Below are positions 1 through 5,458 of a stretch of 6,001 bases of DNA, one piece after another. The translations under genes were made by a program, and so were the position numbers. Position 1 is the stretch's first letter, and each line of letters starts with the position of its first letter. This DNA is from an uncultured Burkholderiales bacterium. GTDB lineage: Bacteria > Pseudomonadota > Gammaproteobacteria > Burkholderiales > Burkholderiaceae_E. The notes below the pieces were generated by a model that did not search any database, was not told the DNA's origin, and saw nothing but the letters and a program-made list of their open reading frames with translations. The DNA is taken from contig CAIUGQ010000115.1 in the NCBI GenBank assembly GCA_903898725.1, forward strand, positions 1 to 6,001, in the 5' to 3' direction.

Positions 1-488
1 ACGATCACCGCCGCGATCATCACCCGCACGTCGTCGACCATGCCGACCGCCGTGATGATCGAGTCGAGCGAGAACACCAGGTCGACGACCATGATCTGCA
101 GGATCACCGCGGTGAAGGTCGCCTTGACCGCGGCGGCGGTCGTGCCCTCCTCGCCCTCCATCGAGCCGTGGATCTCGGTGGTGGACTTGTAGACCAGGAA
201 CAGGCCGCCGAGGATCAGGATCAGGTCCCGGCCCGAGATCTCCTGGCCCAGGACGGTGAACAGCGGCTCGACCAGCCCGACGATCCAGGCCAGCACCAGC
301 AGCAGGCCGATCCGCATGAACATCGCCATCGAGAGGCCGATCTTGCGGGCGAACTCGCGCCGCTCGGGCGGCAGCTTGTCGACCAGGATCGAGATGAAGA
401 TGATGTTGTCGATGCCGAGCACCAGTTCGAGCGCGGTCAGCGTGAGGAAGGCGATCCACACCTGCGGGTCGGTCAGCAGTTCCAGCAT
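1..488 (-). CDS. TerC family integral membrane protein (N-terminal 162 residues; C-terminus beyond the window)
   Basis: Translating the minus strand from the ATG at 488 gives 162 residues with no stop before the window edge. The sequence is very hydrophobic, with apparent membrane segments near residues 11-35, 50-77, 86-100 and 122-149. It carries the TerC signatures ELVLGIDNIIF (residues 21-31) and VVDLVFSLDSI (134-144). These acidic motifs (E21, D27, D136, D142) lie in two related helices, as expected for the family's internal repeat. Between them is a charged loop with GSMEGEEG (108-115). TerC-family proteins are inner-membrane proteins linked to tellurite resistance and, in several bacteria, to manganese export; the substrate here cannot be read from sequence. 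The start fits the family, but no Shine-Dalgarno is visible and the bases before the ATG read GCCCCG. It lies 81 bases downstream of metY on the same strand and could be read through from it. The family is secure; the role is not. Confidence 0.93.
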   Translation of the reverse strand, partial: MLELLTDPQVWIAFLTLTALELVLGIDNIIFISILVDKLPPERREFARKIGLSMAMFMRIGLLLVLAWIVGLVEPLFTVLGQEISGRDLILILGGLFLVYKSTTEIHGSMEGEEGTTAAAVKATFTAVILQIMVVDLVFSLDSIITAVGMVDDVRVMIAAVI

Positions 489-526
489 CGGGGCATCCGG
501 TTGAGGTCGCGGCGCACGCAGACGGC

Positions 527-569
527 GGCGCGACGGGCGAGGCGGCGGGGGAAGACGGGGGGCGGGACG
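527..569 (-). promoter_or_regulatory. C-rich, A-free leader after metY: candidate Rho-loading (rut) region
   Basis: The 43 bases directly downstream of the metY stop, read on the minus strand, contain about 28 C and 9 G and no A, with runs such as CCCCCC and CCCCC. Rho prefers C-rich, G-poor, unstructured RNA, so termination or polarity between metY and terC is possible. No intrinsic terminator and no convincing sigma-70 promoter are visible in the 81-base gap. In a genome this GC-rich, a C-rich stretch may mean nothing. Confidence 0.25.
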
Positions 570-1868
570 TCAGGCCGTGGCGGCGAGTGCCCGGTCGAGG
601 TCCCACAGGATATCGTCCAGCGACTCCAGGCCGACCGACAGCCGCACGAGGTCGGGGGATACCCCGGCCGCGCGCTGCTCCGCTTCGGAGAGCTGACGGT
701 GCGTGGTCGAGCCGGGATGGATCACCAGGGTGCGCGCGTCGCCGACGTTGGCGAGGTGCGACAGGAAGGTGCAGGCATCGATGAAGCGTTCGCCGGCCTG
801 CCGGGCATCGCCCTCGGCGCCGGGCTTCACGCCGAAGGTCAGGATGCCGCCGGCACCGCGCGGCAGGTAACGCTTCGCGAGGGCGTGGTACGGACTGTCG
901 GGGAGGCCGGGATGGTTGACCCAGGCCACACGCGGATGCGCCTGCAGGAATTCGGCCACCCGGATCGCGTTCTCGACATGGCGGTCCATTCGGACCGGCA
1001 GCGTCTCAATGCCCTGCAGCAGCAGGAAGGCCGACAGCGGCGCGAGCGCGGGGCCGAGCGTGCGCGCGGTCTCCATGCGGGCCCGCATCGTGAAGGCGAA
1101 GTCGCCGAAGGTCTCGAAGAAGCGCACCCCGTGGTAGCCCTTGCTCGGCTCGACCATCTCGGGGAACTTGCCGTTGTCCCAGGGAAAGCGGCCGGCCTCG
1201 ACGATGGCGCCGCCCAGGGTCGTGCCGTGGCCGCCGAGGTACTTGGTGACCGAGTGCACGACGAGGTCGGCGCCGTGATCGATCGGACGGCACAGGTAGG
1301 GGGAGGCCAGCGTGTTGTCGACGACCAGCGGCACGCCGTGCGCATGCGCGATCTCGGCGACCGCCTCCAGGTCGATCACGTTCAGGCGCGGGTTGGCGAT
1401 CGTCTCGACGAACACCGCCTTCGTCTCGGGCCGCATCGCGGCGCGGAAGTTCTGCGGCTCGTCGGGTTCGACGAAGGTGCACGAGATGCCGAAGCGCGCG
1501 AAGGTGACCGAGAACTGCGAGACCGTGCCGCCATAGAGCGTGTTGGCCGCGACGATGTGGTCCCCCTGCCGGCACAGCGTGAGCATCGCGACCATCTCGG
1601 CGGCCATGCCGCTGGCGGTGGCGAGCGCGGCGCGGCCGCCCTCGAGCGCGGCGATGCGCTGCTCGAGCACCGCGACCGTGGGGTTGCCCAGGCGGCTGTA
1701 GACGTTGCCGAAGGTCTGCAGGTCGAACAGCGACGCGGCATGCTCGGCCGAGTCGAACACGTAGGCCGCGGTCTGGTAGATCGGGGTGGCCCGCGCGCCG
1801 GTCTCGGCATCCGGGATCTGCCCGGCATGCAGGCACAGGGTCTCGATGCCGAAGGCACGGTCGGTCAT
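570..1868 (-). CDS. metY: O-acetylhomoserine aminocarboxypropyltransferase (sulfhydrylase), PLP-dependent
   Basis: This 432-residue cytoplasmic enzyme of the Cys/Met-metabolism PLP family (fold type I) is expected to join sulfide to O-acetylhomoserine, giving homocysteine and acetate for methionine synthesis. Visible features are YSRLGNPT (57-64), which contributes to the phosphate site of a neighbouring subunit, SGM (86-88), VVDN (182-185) with cofactor-contacting D184, SVTKYLGGHG (206-215) with Schiff-base lysine K209, and HPGSTTH (384-390) followed by RLSVG (409-413) with the substrate-carboxylate arginine R409. The insert FPWDNGKFPEMVEPSKGYHG (228-247) and the length point to MetY rather than the shorter cystathionine synthase or O-succinylhomoserine sulfhydrylase. 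The ATG at 1868 places FGIETLCLHAG where family members begin. The start has no Shine-Dalgarno: seven C residues touch the ATG on the coding strand. It follows the CoA-binding gene by 94 bases. The acyl-donor preference (acetyl versus succinyl) is inferred from family resemblance. Confidence 0.93.
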   Translation of the reverse strand: MTDRAFGIETLCLHAGQIPDAETGARATPIYQTAAYVFDSAEHAASLFDLQTFGNVYSRLGNPTVAVLEQRIAALEGGRAALATASGMAAEMVAMLTLCRQGDHIVAANTLYGGTVSQFSVTFARFGISCTFVEPDEPQNFRAAMRPETKAVFVETIANPRLNVIDLEAVAEIAHAHGVPLVVDNTLASPYLCRPIDHGADLVVHSVTKYLGGHGTTLGGAIVEAGRFPWDNGKFPEMVEPSKGYHGVRFFETFGDFAFTMRARMETARTLGPALAPLSAFLLLQGIETLPVRMDRHVENAIRVAEFLQAHPRVAWVNHPGLPDSPYHALAKRYLPRGAGGILTFGVKPGAEGDARQAGERFIDACTFLSHLANVGDARTLVIHPGSTTHRQLSEAEQRAAGVSPDLVRLSVGLESLDDILWDLDRALAATA

Positions 1869-1952
1869 GGGGGGGCGGGTCGGCGTGCCGTCTCGGCGCG
1901 GAGCATGAAGGGTACCGCAGCGCTCGCGCGGCGGCAGGCGGGTCCGGTGGCT

Positions 1953-1975
1953 GCCGGTGGCCTCAGGCCGCCGGC
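1953..1975 (-). other. Hairpin with the CoA-binding gene's stop codon in its loop
   Basis: Positions 1953-1962 and 1966-1975 are complementary over ten positions, apart from one G-T pair in the plus sequence (a C-A mismatch in the minus-strand RNA). The three loop bases 1963-1965 are exactly the TGA stop codon of the CoA-binding gene. No U-run follows in the transcript, so it is not a classical terminator. It could stabilise the 3' end or affect ribosome release and reinitiation before metY. A direct repeat CCGGTGGC (1944-1951 and 1954-1961 on the plus strand) overlaps one arm. Part of the symmetry comes from the Pro-Pro-Ala-Ala codons. Confidence 0.4.
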
Positions 1976-2448
1976 GGGAGCATCCCGTTCCAGCGCGGGC
2001 GCTTCGCCGAGATCACGCGGGTGTCGACGCCGGCCCAGCCCAGGCCGCCGAACAGGCGTCCGTGCTCGATCTTCACGCAGCGGTCCATCACCGAGTCGAG
2101 TCCGGCCTCACGGGCCAGCGCATCGGCCTCGAGGTTGGCCACGCCGAGCTGCTGCCAGAGGCAGCGTGCGCCGATGTCGATCGCCTCGCGGGCGATCGGC
2201 AGCACGTCGGCGGGCTTCCTGAAGACGTCGACCATGTCGACCCTGACCGGGATGTCGCGCAGCGAGGCGTAGGCCTTGCAGCCCAGGATCTCCGGATACT
2301 TCGGGTTCACCGGGATCACCGTGTAGCCGTGATCGAGCATGTACTTCGCCGCGAAGTAGCTCGGCCGGAACCAGTCGGCGGACAGGCCGACCACGGCGAT
2401 CGTCCGGTGGGTGGCCAGGATGCGGCGCAGGGTGTCGAGGTCGTCCAT
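1963..2448 (-). CDS. CoA-binding domain protein, YccU type
   Basis: This 161-residue protein is a single Rossmann-like CoA-binding domain (the CoA_binding_2 group that includes E. coli YccU). AVVGLSADWFRPSYFAAKYM (18-37) carries the nucleotide-binding turn. IPVNPKYPEILG (45-56), VDMVDVFRKPADVLPI (70-85), LWQQLGV (97-103) and MDRCVKIEH (121-129), with C123, are family landmarks. Close relatives have no firmly assigned reaction; binding of CoA or an acyl-CoA is the family inference, and a metabolic-sensor role is only a guess. The ATG at 2448 is chosen because the domain starts right after it and upstream in-frame codons are low-complexity Pro/Ala/Arg with no other start. No Shine-Dalgarno precedes it (GCCGCCCCG before the ATG). 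The protein is somewhat longer than E. coli YccU because of a C-terminal extension ending WNGMLPPAA. It sits between cysK and metY, both of which use substrates made with acetyl-CoA. Confidence 0.9.
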   Translation of the reverse strand: MDDLDTLRRILATHRTIAVVGLSADWFRPSYFAAKYMLDHGYTVIPVNPKYPEILGCKAYASLRDIPVRVDMVDVFRKPADVLPIAREAIDIGARCLWQQLGVANLEADALAREAGLDSVMDRCVKIEHGRLFGGLGWAGVDTRVISAKRPRWNGMLPPAA

Positions 2449-2491
2449 CGGGGCGGCAGGGCGCGGTCGGGAGCCCGAGTCTCCGCTCGGT

Positions 2492-2528
2492 GACGGTCCG
2501 GCGCAAGCCGGGATGCGGCCGGACCGTC
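2492..2528 (-). terminator. Strong hairpin after cysK, possible terminator or 3'-end stabiliser
   Basis: The arms 2492-2502 (GACGGTCCGGC) and 2518-2528 (GCCGGACCGTC) form a perfect 11-base-pair stem. The 15-base loop can add a short GCA/TGC pairing. It begins seven bases past the cysK stop codon in the direction of cysK transcription. No U-tract follows in the minus-strand RNA, so intrinsic termination would be weak at best. It may instead protect the cysK message and set its level relative to the downstream genes. Confidence 0.5.
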
Positions 2529-2534
2529 CGGGAC

Positions 2535-3455
2535 TCACGACTCGGTCGGCAGGAACCCCTCGACCGACAGGTAGCGCTCGCCGGTGTCGTAGTTGAAGCC
2601 GAGGACGCGGGCGCCCTTGCCCAGTTCGGGCAGCTTCTTCGCGATCGCGGCGAGGGTCGCGCCCGACGAGATGCCGACCAGCATGCCTTCCTCGCGGGCG
2701 GAGCGACGCGCGTACTCCCGCGCCTCCTCGGCCTCGACGGTGATCACGCCGTCGAGCAGCGAGACGTCGAGGTTGGCCGGCACGAAGCCCGCGCCGATGC
2801 CCTGGATCGGATGCGGCGACGGCGCACCGCCCGAGATGACCGGCGAGGCGGCCGGCTCGACCGCGAACACCTTGAGCTTCGGCCACGCGGCCTTCAGCAC
2901 GCGGGCAGCACCCGTCAGGTGGCCGCCGGTGCCCACGCCGGTGATCATCGCGTCGAGCCCGTCCGGGAAGTCCTCGAGGATCTCCGGTCCGGTGGTGCGC
3001 ACGTGCGCCTCGATGTTCGCCGGGTTCTCGAACTGCTGCGGGATCCAGGCCCCGGGGGTCTCGGCGGCCAGCTCGTGCGCGCGCGCGATCGAGCCCTTCA
3101 TGCCCTTCTCGCGCGGGGTCAGCACGAAGCGCGCGCCGTAGGCGAGCATCAGGCGACGCCGCTCGACCGACATGCTGTCGGGCATCACCAGCACCAGCGG
3201 ATAGCCCTTGACCGCGGCGACGATCGCCAGACCGACGCCGGTGTTGCCGGAGGTCGGCTCGATGATCGTGCCGCCGGGCCTGAGCCGGCCGGTGCGCTCG
3301 GCGTCCTCGACCATCGCCAGGGCGATGCGATCCTTGATCGAGCCGCCGGGGTTCGCACGCTCGGACTTGATCCAGACCTCGGCGTCGCCGAACAGGCGGT
3401 TGATGCGGACGTGCGGCGAGCGGCCGATCGTCTCGAGGATGCTGCGTGCCTTCAT
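2535..3455 (-). CDS. cysK: Cysteine synthase A (O-acetylserine sulfhydrylase), PLP-dependent
   Basis: This 306-residue fold-type II PLP enzyme converts O-acetylserine and sulfide to cysteine and acetate in the cytoplasm, the last step of cysteine synthesis. The PLP lysine is K41 in GGSIKDR (37-43). TSGNTG (68-73) is the substrate-carboxylate loop, GVGTGGH (173-179) is the phosphate-binding loop, and S264 in GISSGA (261-266) faces the pyridine nitrogen. QFENPAN (141-147), EPAASPVISGG (200-210) and IQGIGAGF (217-224) favour CysK over CysM. No regulatory domain is fused, so it is not a cystathionine beta-synthase-like protein. The ATG at 3455 is preferred over the in-frame ATG at 3470 because GGAG lies nine bases before it and the family begins at about this point. 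It is the first gene of the leftward cluster and faces away from the crotonase gene across 245 bases. CysK versus CysM is judged by motifs only. Confidence 0.93.
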   Translation of the reverse strand: MKARSILETIGRSPHVRINRLFGDAEVWIKSERANPGGSIKDRIALAMVEDAERTGRLRPGGTIIEPTSGNTGVGLAIVAAVKGYPLVLVMPDSMSVERRRLMLAYGARFVLTPREKGMKGSIARAHELAAETPGAWIPQQFENPANIEAHVRTTGPEILEDFPDGLDAMITGVGTGGHLTGAARVLKAAWPKLKVFAVEPAASPVISGGAPSPHPIQGIGAGFVPANLDVSLLDGVITVEAEEAREYARRSAREEGMLVGISSGATLAAIAKKLPELGKGARVLGFNYDTGERYLSVEGFLPTES

Positions 3456-3464
3456 GCTCGTGCG

Positions 3465-3468
3465 CTCC
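3465..3468 (-). promoter_or_regulatory. Shine-Dalgarno GGAG that decides the cysK start
   Basis: On the minus strand GGAG ends nine bases before the ATG at 3455. The alternative ATG at 3470 overlaps this element and has only a weak purine run of its own, so translation from 3455 is favoured. Confidence 0.6.
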
Positions 3469-3486
3469 ATCCAGTGTGAACCGGGC

Positions 3487-3516
3487 ACGGTACCGCGTGC
3501 CGCACCGTCTCGCCAA
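3487..3516 (-). promoter_or_regulatory. Candidate sigma-70 promoter for cysK
   Basis: Read on the minus strand, TTGGCG (3516-3511) and TACCGT (3492-3487) are separated by 18 bases. They match the -35 and -10 consensus at four and three of six positions. A start about seven bases downstream would leave a leader of roughly 25 bases containing the GGAG. The -10 match is weak, but the position suits the first gene of the leftward cluster. The -10 overlaps a small palindrome, CGGTACCG. Confidence 0.3.
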
Positions 3517-3517
3517 G

Positions 3518-3596
3518 CGCGCACGCCGGCATGTGCTCATGCGCGCGGGCAGGTGTGCGTGCCGTGCTCGCCGGCAGGCGCATGCGCGCGCGGGCG
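3518..3596. repeat. Imperfect direct repeat, two copies of about 34 bases, in the divergent intergenic region
   Basis: Copy one (3518-3552) and copy two (3563-3596) share CG(C/T)GC(A/T)CGCCGGCA, then a variable core, then CATGCGCGCG and GGGC. The second copy contains the 10-base palindrome GCGCATGCGC (3578-3587) and a 15-base alternating purine-pyrimidine tract (3578-3592). The repeats lie upstream of both divergent genes, so operator function is possible. GC-driven low complexity is the simpler explanation. Confidence 0.4.
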
Positions 3597-3654
3597 CTTC
3601 GGGCGCACTTCCGAACGCGAACCCCGGCGTCGGGGCCGCAGGCAGGTCGGGGCA

Positions 3655-3660
3655 TAGAAT
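3655..3660 (+). promoter_or_regulatory. Candidate -10 element (TAGAAT) for the crotonase-ghrA pair
   Basis: TAGAAT differs from TATAAT at one position and stands out in a very GC-rich region. Its first base lies 46 bases before the ATG at 3701, implying a transcript start near 3667 and a leader of about 30-35 bases. No matching -35 hexamer is visible at the usual spacing, so an activator or a -35-independent promoter would be needed. Confidence 0.45.
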
Positions 3661-3680
3661 CGCCGCTCCGACGACCGACC

Positions 3681-3700
3681 CGCCCACCCGCCCACCCGCC
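3681..3700 (+). repeat. Tandem CGCCCACC repeat abutting the crotonase start codon
   Basis: CGCCCACC occurs at 3681-3688 and 3689-3696, and a partial third copy (CGCC) reaches 3700, directly before the ATG. It occupies the place where a Shine-Dalgarno would be and contains no purine-rich ribosome-binding sequence. Confidence 0.6.
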
Positions 3701-4516
3701 ATGCTCGCCTACGACCAGTACCGATCGCTGCGCCTCGTCCGACACGAGGACGGGGTCCTCGAGATCGTGATGACCTGCCGGCCCGGCCAGAAGCTGCCGA
3801 CCGCCGACGACCGCACGCACCTCGAGATGACCGAGGTCTGGCGCACGCTCGACGCGGACCCGGCGATGAAGGTCGCGGTGATCCGCGGCGAGGGCCGCGG
3901 CTTCTCGGCGGGCGGCGACGCCTCGCTGGTGGAGGCGATGGCCGACGACTTCCACGTCCGCGCCCGGGTCTGGCGCGAGGCGAAGGATCTGGTCTACAAC
4001 ATGATCAACTGCAACAAGCCGATCGTCTCGGCGATGCACGGGCCGGCGGCCGGCGCAGGTCTGGTGTGCGGCGTGCTCGCCGACGTGTCGATCGCCACGC
4101 GCGACGCCAAGCTGGTCGATGCGCACACGCGGCTCGGCGTGGCCGCGGGCGACCATGCGGCGGTGATCTGGCCGCTGCTGTGCGGCATGGCCAAGGCCAA
4201 GTACTACCTGATGCTGTGCGAACCGCTGACCGGCGAGGAGGCCGAGCGCATCGGCCTGATCTCGCTGGTGGTCGACGACGAGGCGGCGCTGCAGACGCGC
4301 GCGTTCGACGTCGCGCGCCGGCTCGCCGGCGGCAGCCAGACCGCCATCCGCTGGACCAAGTACGCGCTCAACAACTGGCTGCGCCAGGCCGGCCCGGCGT
4401 TCGATGCGTCGCTCGCGCTGGAGTTCATGGGCTTCGCCGGACCCGACGTGAAGGAAGGCGTGGCCGCGCTGCGCGAGAAGCGTGCGCCGCGCTTCGACCA
4501 ACGCGATCCGTTCTGA
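3701..4516 (+). CDS. Enoyl-CoA hydratase/isomerase (crotonase) family protein, atypical active site
   Basis: This 271-residue protein has the crotonase fold. GRGFSAGGD (65-73) supplies one half of the CoA-thioester oxyanion hole. MHGPAAGAGLVCG (112-124) supplies the other, and DVSIATRDAKLVDAH (128-142) follows. By eye alignment with rat mitochondrial enoyl-CoA hydratase, the positions of Glu144 and Glu164 fall on V122 and H142, so both hydratase glutamates look replaced. D151 in VAAGDHAAVIWP (147-158) is a possible alternative acid/base. CoA-thioester binding is therefore supported, but hydration of enoyl-CoA is not; an isomerase, lyase or hydrolase is as likely. The ATG at 3701 fits the family N-terminus; earlier in-frame codons are Ala/Arg-rich and unlike a protein. 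No Shine-Dalgarno is present. The gene is ten bases upstream of the GhrA-like gene and probably co-transcribed with it. Its natural substrate cannot be named. Confidence 0.9.
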   Translation: MLAYDQYRSLRLVRHEDGVLEIVMTCRPGQKLPTADDRTHLEMTEVWRTLDADPAMKVAVIRGEGRGFSAGGDASLVEAMADDFHVRARVWREAKDLVYNMINCNKPIVSAMHGPAAGAGLVCGVLADVSIATRDAKLVDAHTRLGVAAGDHAAVIWPLLCGMAKAKYYLMLCEPLTGEEAERIGLISLVVDDEAALQTRAFDVARRLAGGSQTAIRWTKYALNNWLRQAGPAFDASLALEFMGFAGPDVKEGVAALREKRAPRFDQRDPF

Positions 4517-4519
4517 GGA
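4515..4519 (+). promoter_or_regulatory. Shine-Dalgarno GAGGA overlapping the crotonase stop codon
   Basis: GAGGA shares its first two bases with the TGA at 4514-4516 and lies seven bases before the ATG at 4527. This spacing fixes the ghrA start and suggests translational coupling to the upstream gene. Confidence 0.75.
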
Positions 4520-4526
4520 CGCGACG

Positions 4527-5456
4527 ATGGCCCTGCTGATCCTGAGCAAGCCGATGCCGCCCGAGCACTTCGCGCAGGCGCTGCGCGAGCAGGGCTGGCC
4601 GCATCCGATCCACACCACGATCGACGGCGACTGGGACCCCGCCGCGATCCGCTGGCTGATGGCCTGGCGGCTGCCTGCGGGCGTGCTGCCCCGGCTGCCG
4701 AACCTCGAGCTGCTCTACAACTGCGCGGCCGGCGTCGACAAGCTGCTGGCCACGCCCGACCTGCCGCCCGGGCTGCCGATCGCACGCGTGGCCGACGGCG
4801 CGCAGGCCGTCGAGCTCGCGCAGTACGTGGTGCATGCGGCGCTCGACCACCTGCGACTCGCGCCGCGCTACCGCGCGCAGCAGGCGGCCCGCGACTGGAC
4901 GCGGCACCGTGCGCCCTCGGTCGGCATCGAGGCGCTGGTGCTCGGACTCGGCCCGATCGGGCAGACCATCGCGCGCTCGCTCGCGGCGCTCGGCTTCGAG
5001 GTCTCGGGCTGGAGCCGCACGCCGCGCACGATCGACGGCATCCGGACCTTCGCCGGCGACGACGGGCTGGCGGCCGCGCTGCCGCGTGCGCGCGTGCTGG
5101 TGTGCGCGCTGCCGCTCACGCCGCAGACGACCGGACTCGTCGACGCGACGCTGCTCGCACGGCTGCCGCGCGGTGCGCTGTTCGTGAACATCGGTCGCGG
5201 CGGACAGGTGGTCGAGCCCGACCTGATCGCGGCGCTCGCGAGCGGACAGCTCGGCGGCGCCACGATCGACGTGCAGGCACGCGAACCGATGCCCGCCGAC
5301 GACCCGCTGTGGGACGCGCCGAACCTGACGCTGACGCCGCACGTCGCGGGCCAGCTGTCGCCGGTCGCGGTGGCGACGCAGTTCGCCGAGGAGGTGGCGC
5401 GACTCGAGCGCGGCGAGCCGCTTCGCCAGCCGGTGGACCGACGCCGCGGGTACTGA
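4527..5456 (+). CDS. ghrA: D-2-hydroxyacid dehydrogenase, glyoxylate/hydroxypyruvate reductase A type
   Basis: This 309-residue cytoplasmic enzyme is expected to reduce glyoxylate or hydroxypyruvate, or a related 2-oxoacid, with NAD(P)H. The Rossmann motif is GLGPIG (140-145). GWSRTPR (161-167) after the second strand has serine and arginine where NADPH-preferring members hold the 2'-phosphate. The catalytic set is complete: R224 in NIGRGG (221-226), E253 in AREP (251-254) and H272 in TPHVAG (270-275). Length and the ending VDRRRGY resemble E. coli GhrA as I recall it (312 residues, ending VDRARGY), which is why I use the symbol; the true substrate may differ. The ATG at 4527 is chosen over upstream in-frame codons because of the GAGGA seven bases before it. 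It follows the crotonase gene by ten bases and is followed by two abutting hairpins that probably end the transcript. Confidence 0.92.
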   Translation: MALLILSKPMPPEHFAQALREQGWPHPIHTTIDGDWDPAAIRWLMAWRLPAGVLPRLPNLELLYNCAAGVDKLLATPDLPPGLPIARVADGAQAVELAQYVVHAALDHLRLAPRYRAQQAARDWTRHRAPSVGIEALVLGLGPIGQTIARSLAALGFEVSGWSRTPRTIDGIRTFAGDDGLAAALPRARVLVCALPLTPQTTGLVDATLLARLPRGALFVNIGRGGQVVEPDLIAALASGQLGGATIDVQAREPMPADDPLWDAPNLTLTPHVAGQLSPVAVATQFAEEVARLERGEPLRQPVDRRRGY

Positions 5457-5458
5457 GG

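Noticed and set aside
1869..1962. SAM-type riboswitch in the metY leader
   Set aside because: The gap is 94 bases of GC-rich sequence with no recognisable riboswitch core or pseudoknot layout. I could not run a covariance search; a significant Infernal hit would reverse this.
168..2222. Very long plus-strand open frame of 684 codons opposite terC, metY and the CoA-binding gene
   Set aside because: The translation is Arg/Gly/Ala/Asp-rich with no recognisable domain and lies antisense to three well-supported genes. High GC removes stop codons in such frames.
2490..3479. 329-codon plus-strand open frame opposite cysK
   Set aside because: cysK on the minus strand has all its motifs; this frame is a GC-driven shadow.
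3456..3700. CysB operator upstream of cysK
   Set aside because: CysB sites are loosely defined and relatively AT-rich. Nothing here resembles one beyond chance.
2449..3702. N-terminal extension of the CoA-binding protein back through the cysK region (579 codons in total)
   Set aside because: The extra residues are low-complexity and out of frame with cysK. The CoA-binding domain begins right after the ATG at 2448.
3452..4618. 388-codon minus-strand open frame opposite the crotonase gene
   Set aside because: The opposite strand encodes a clear crotonase-family protein. The antisense translation is low-complexity and also runs over the cysK promoter region.
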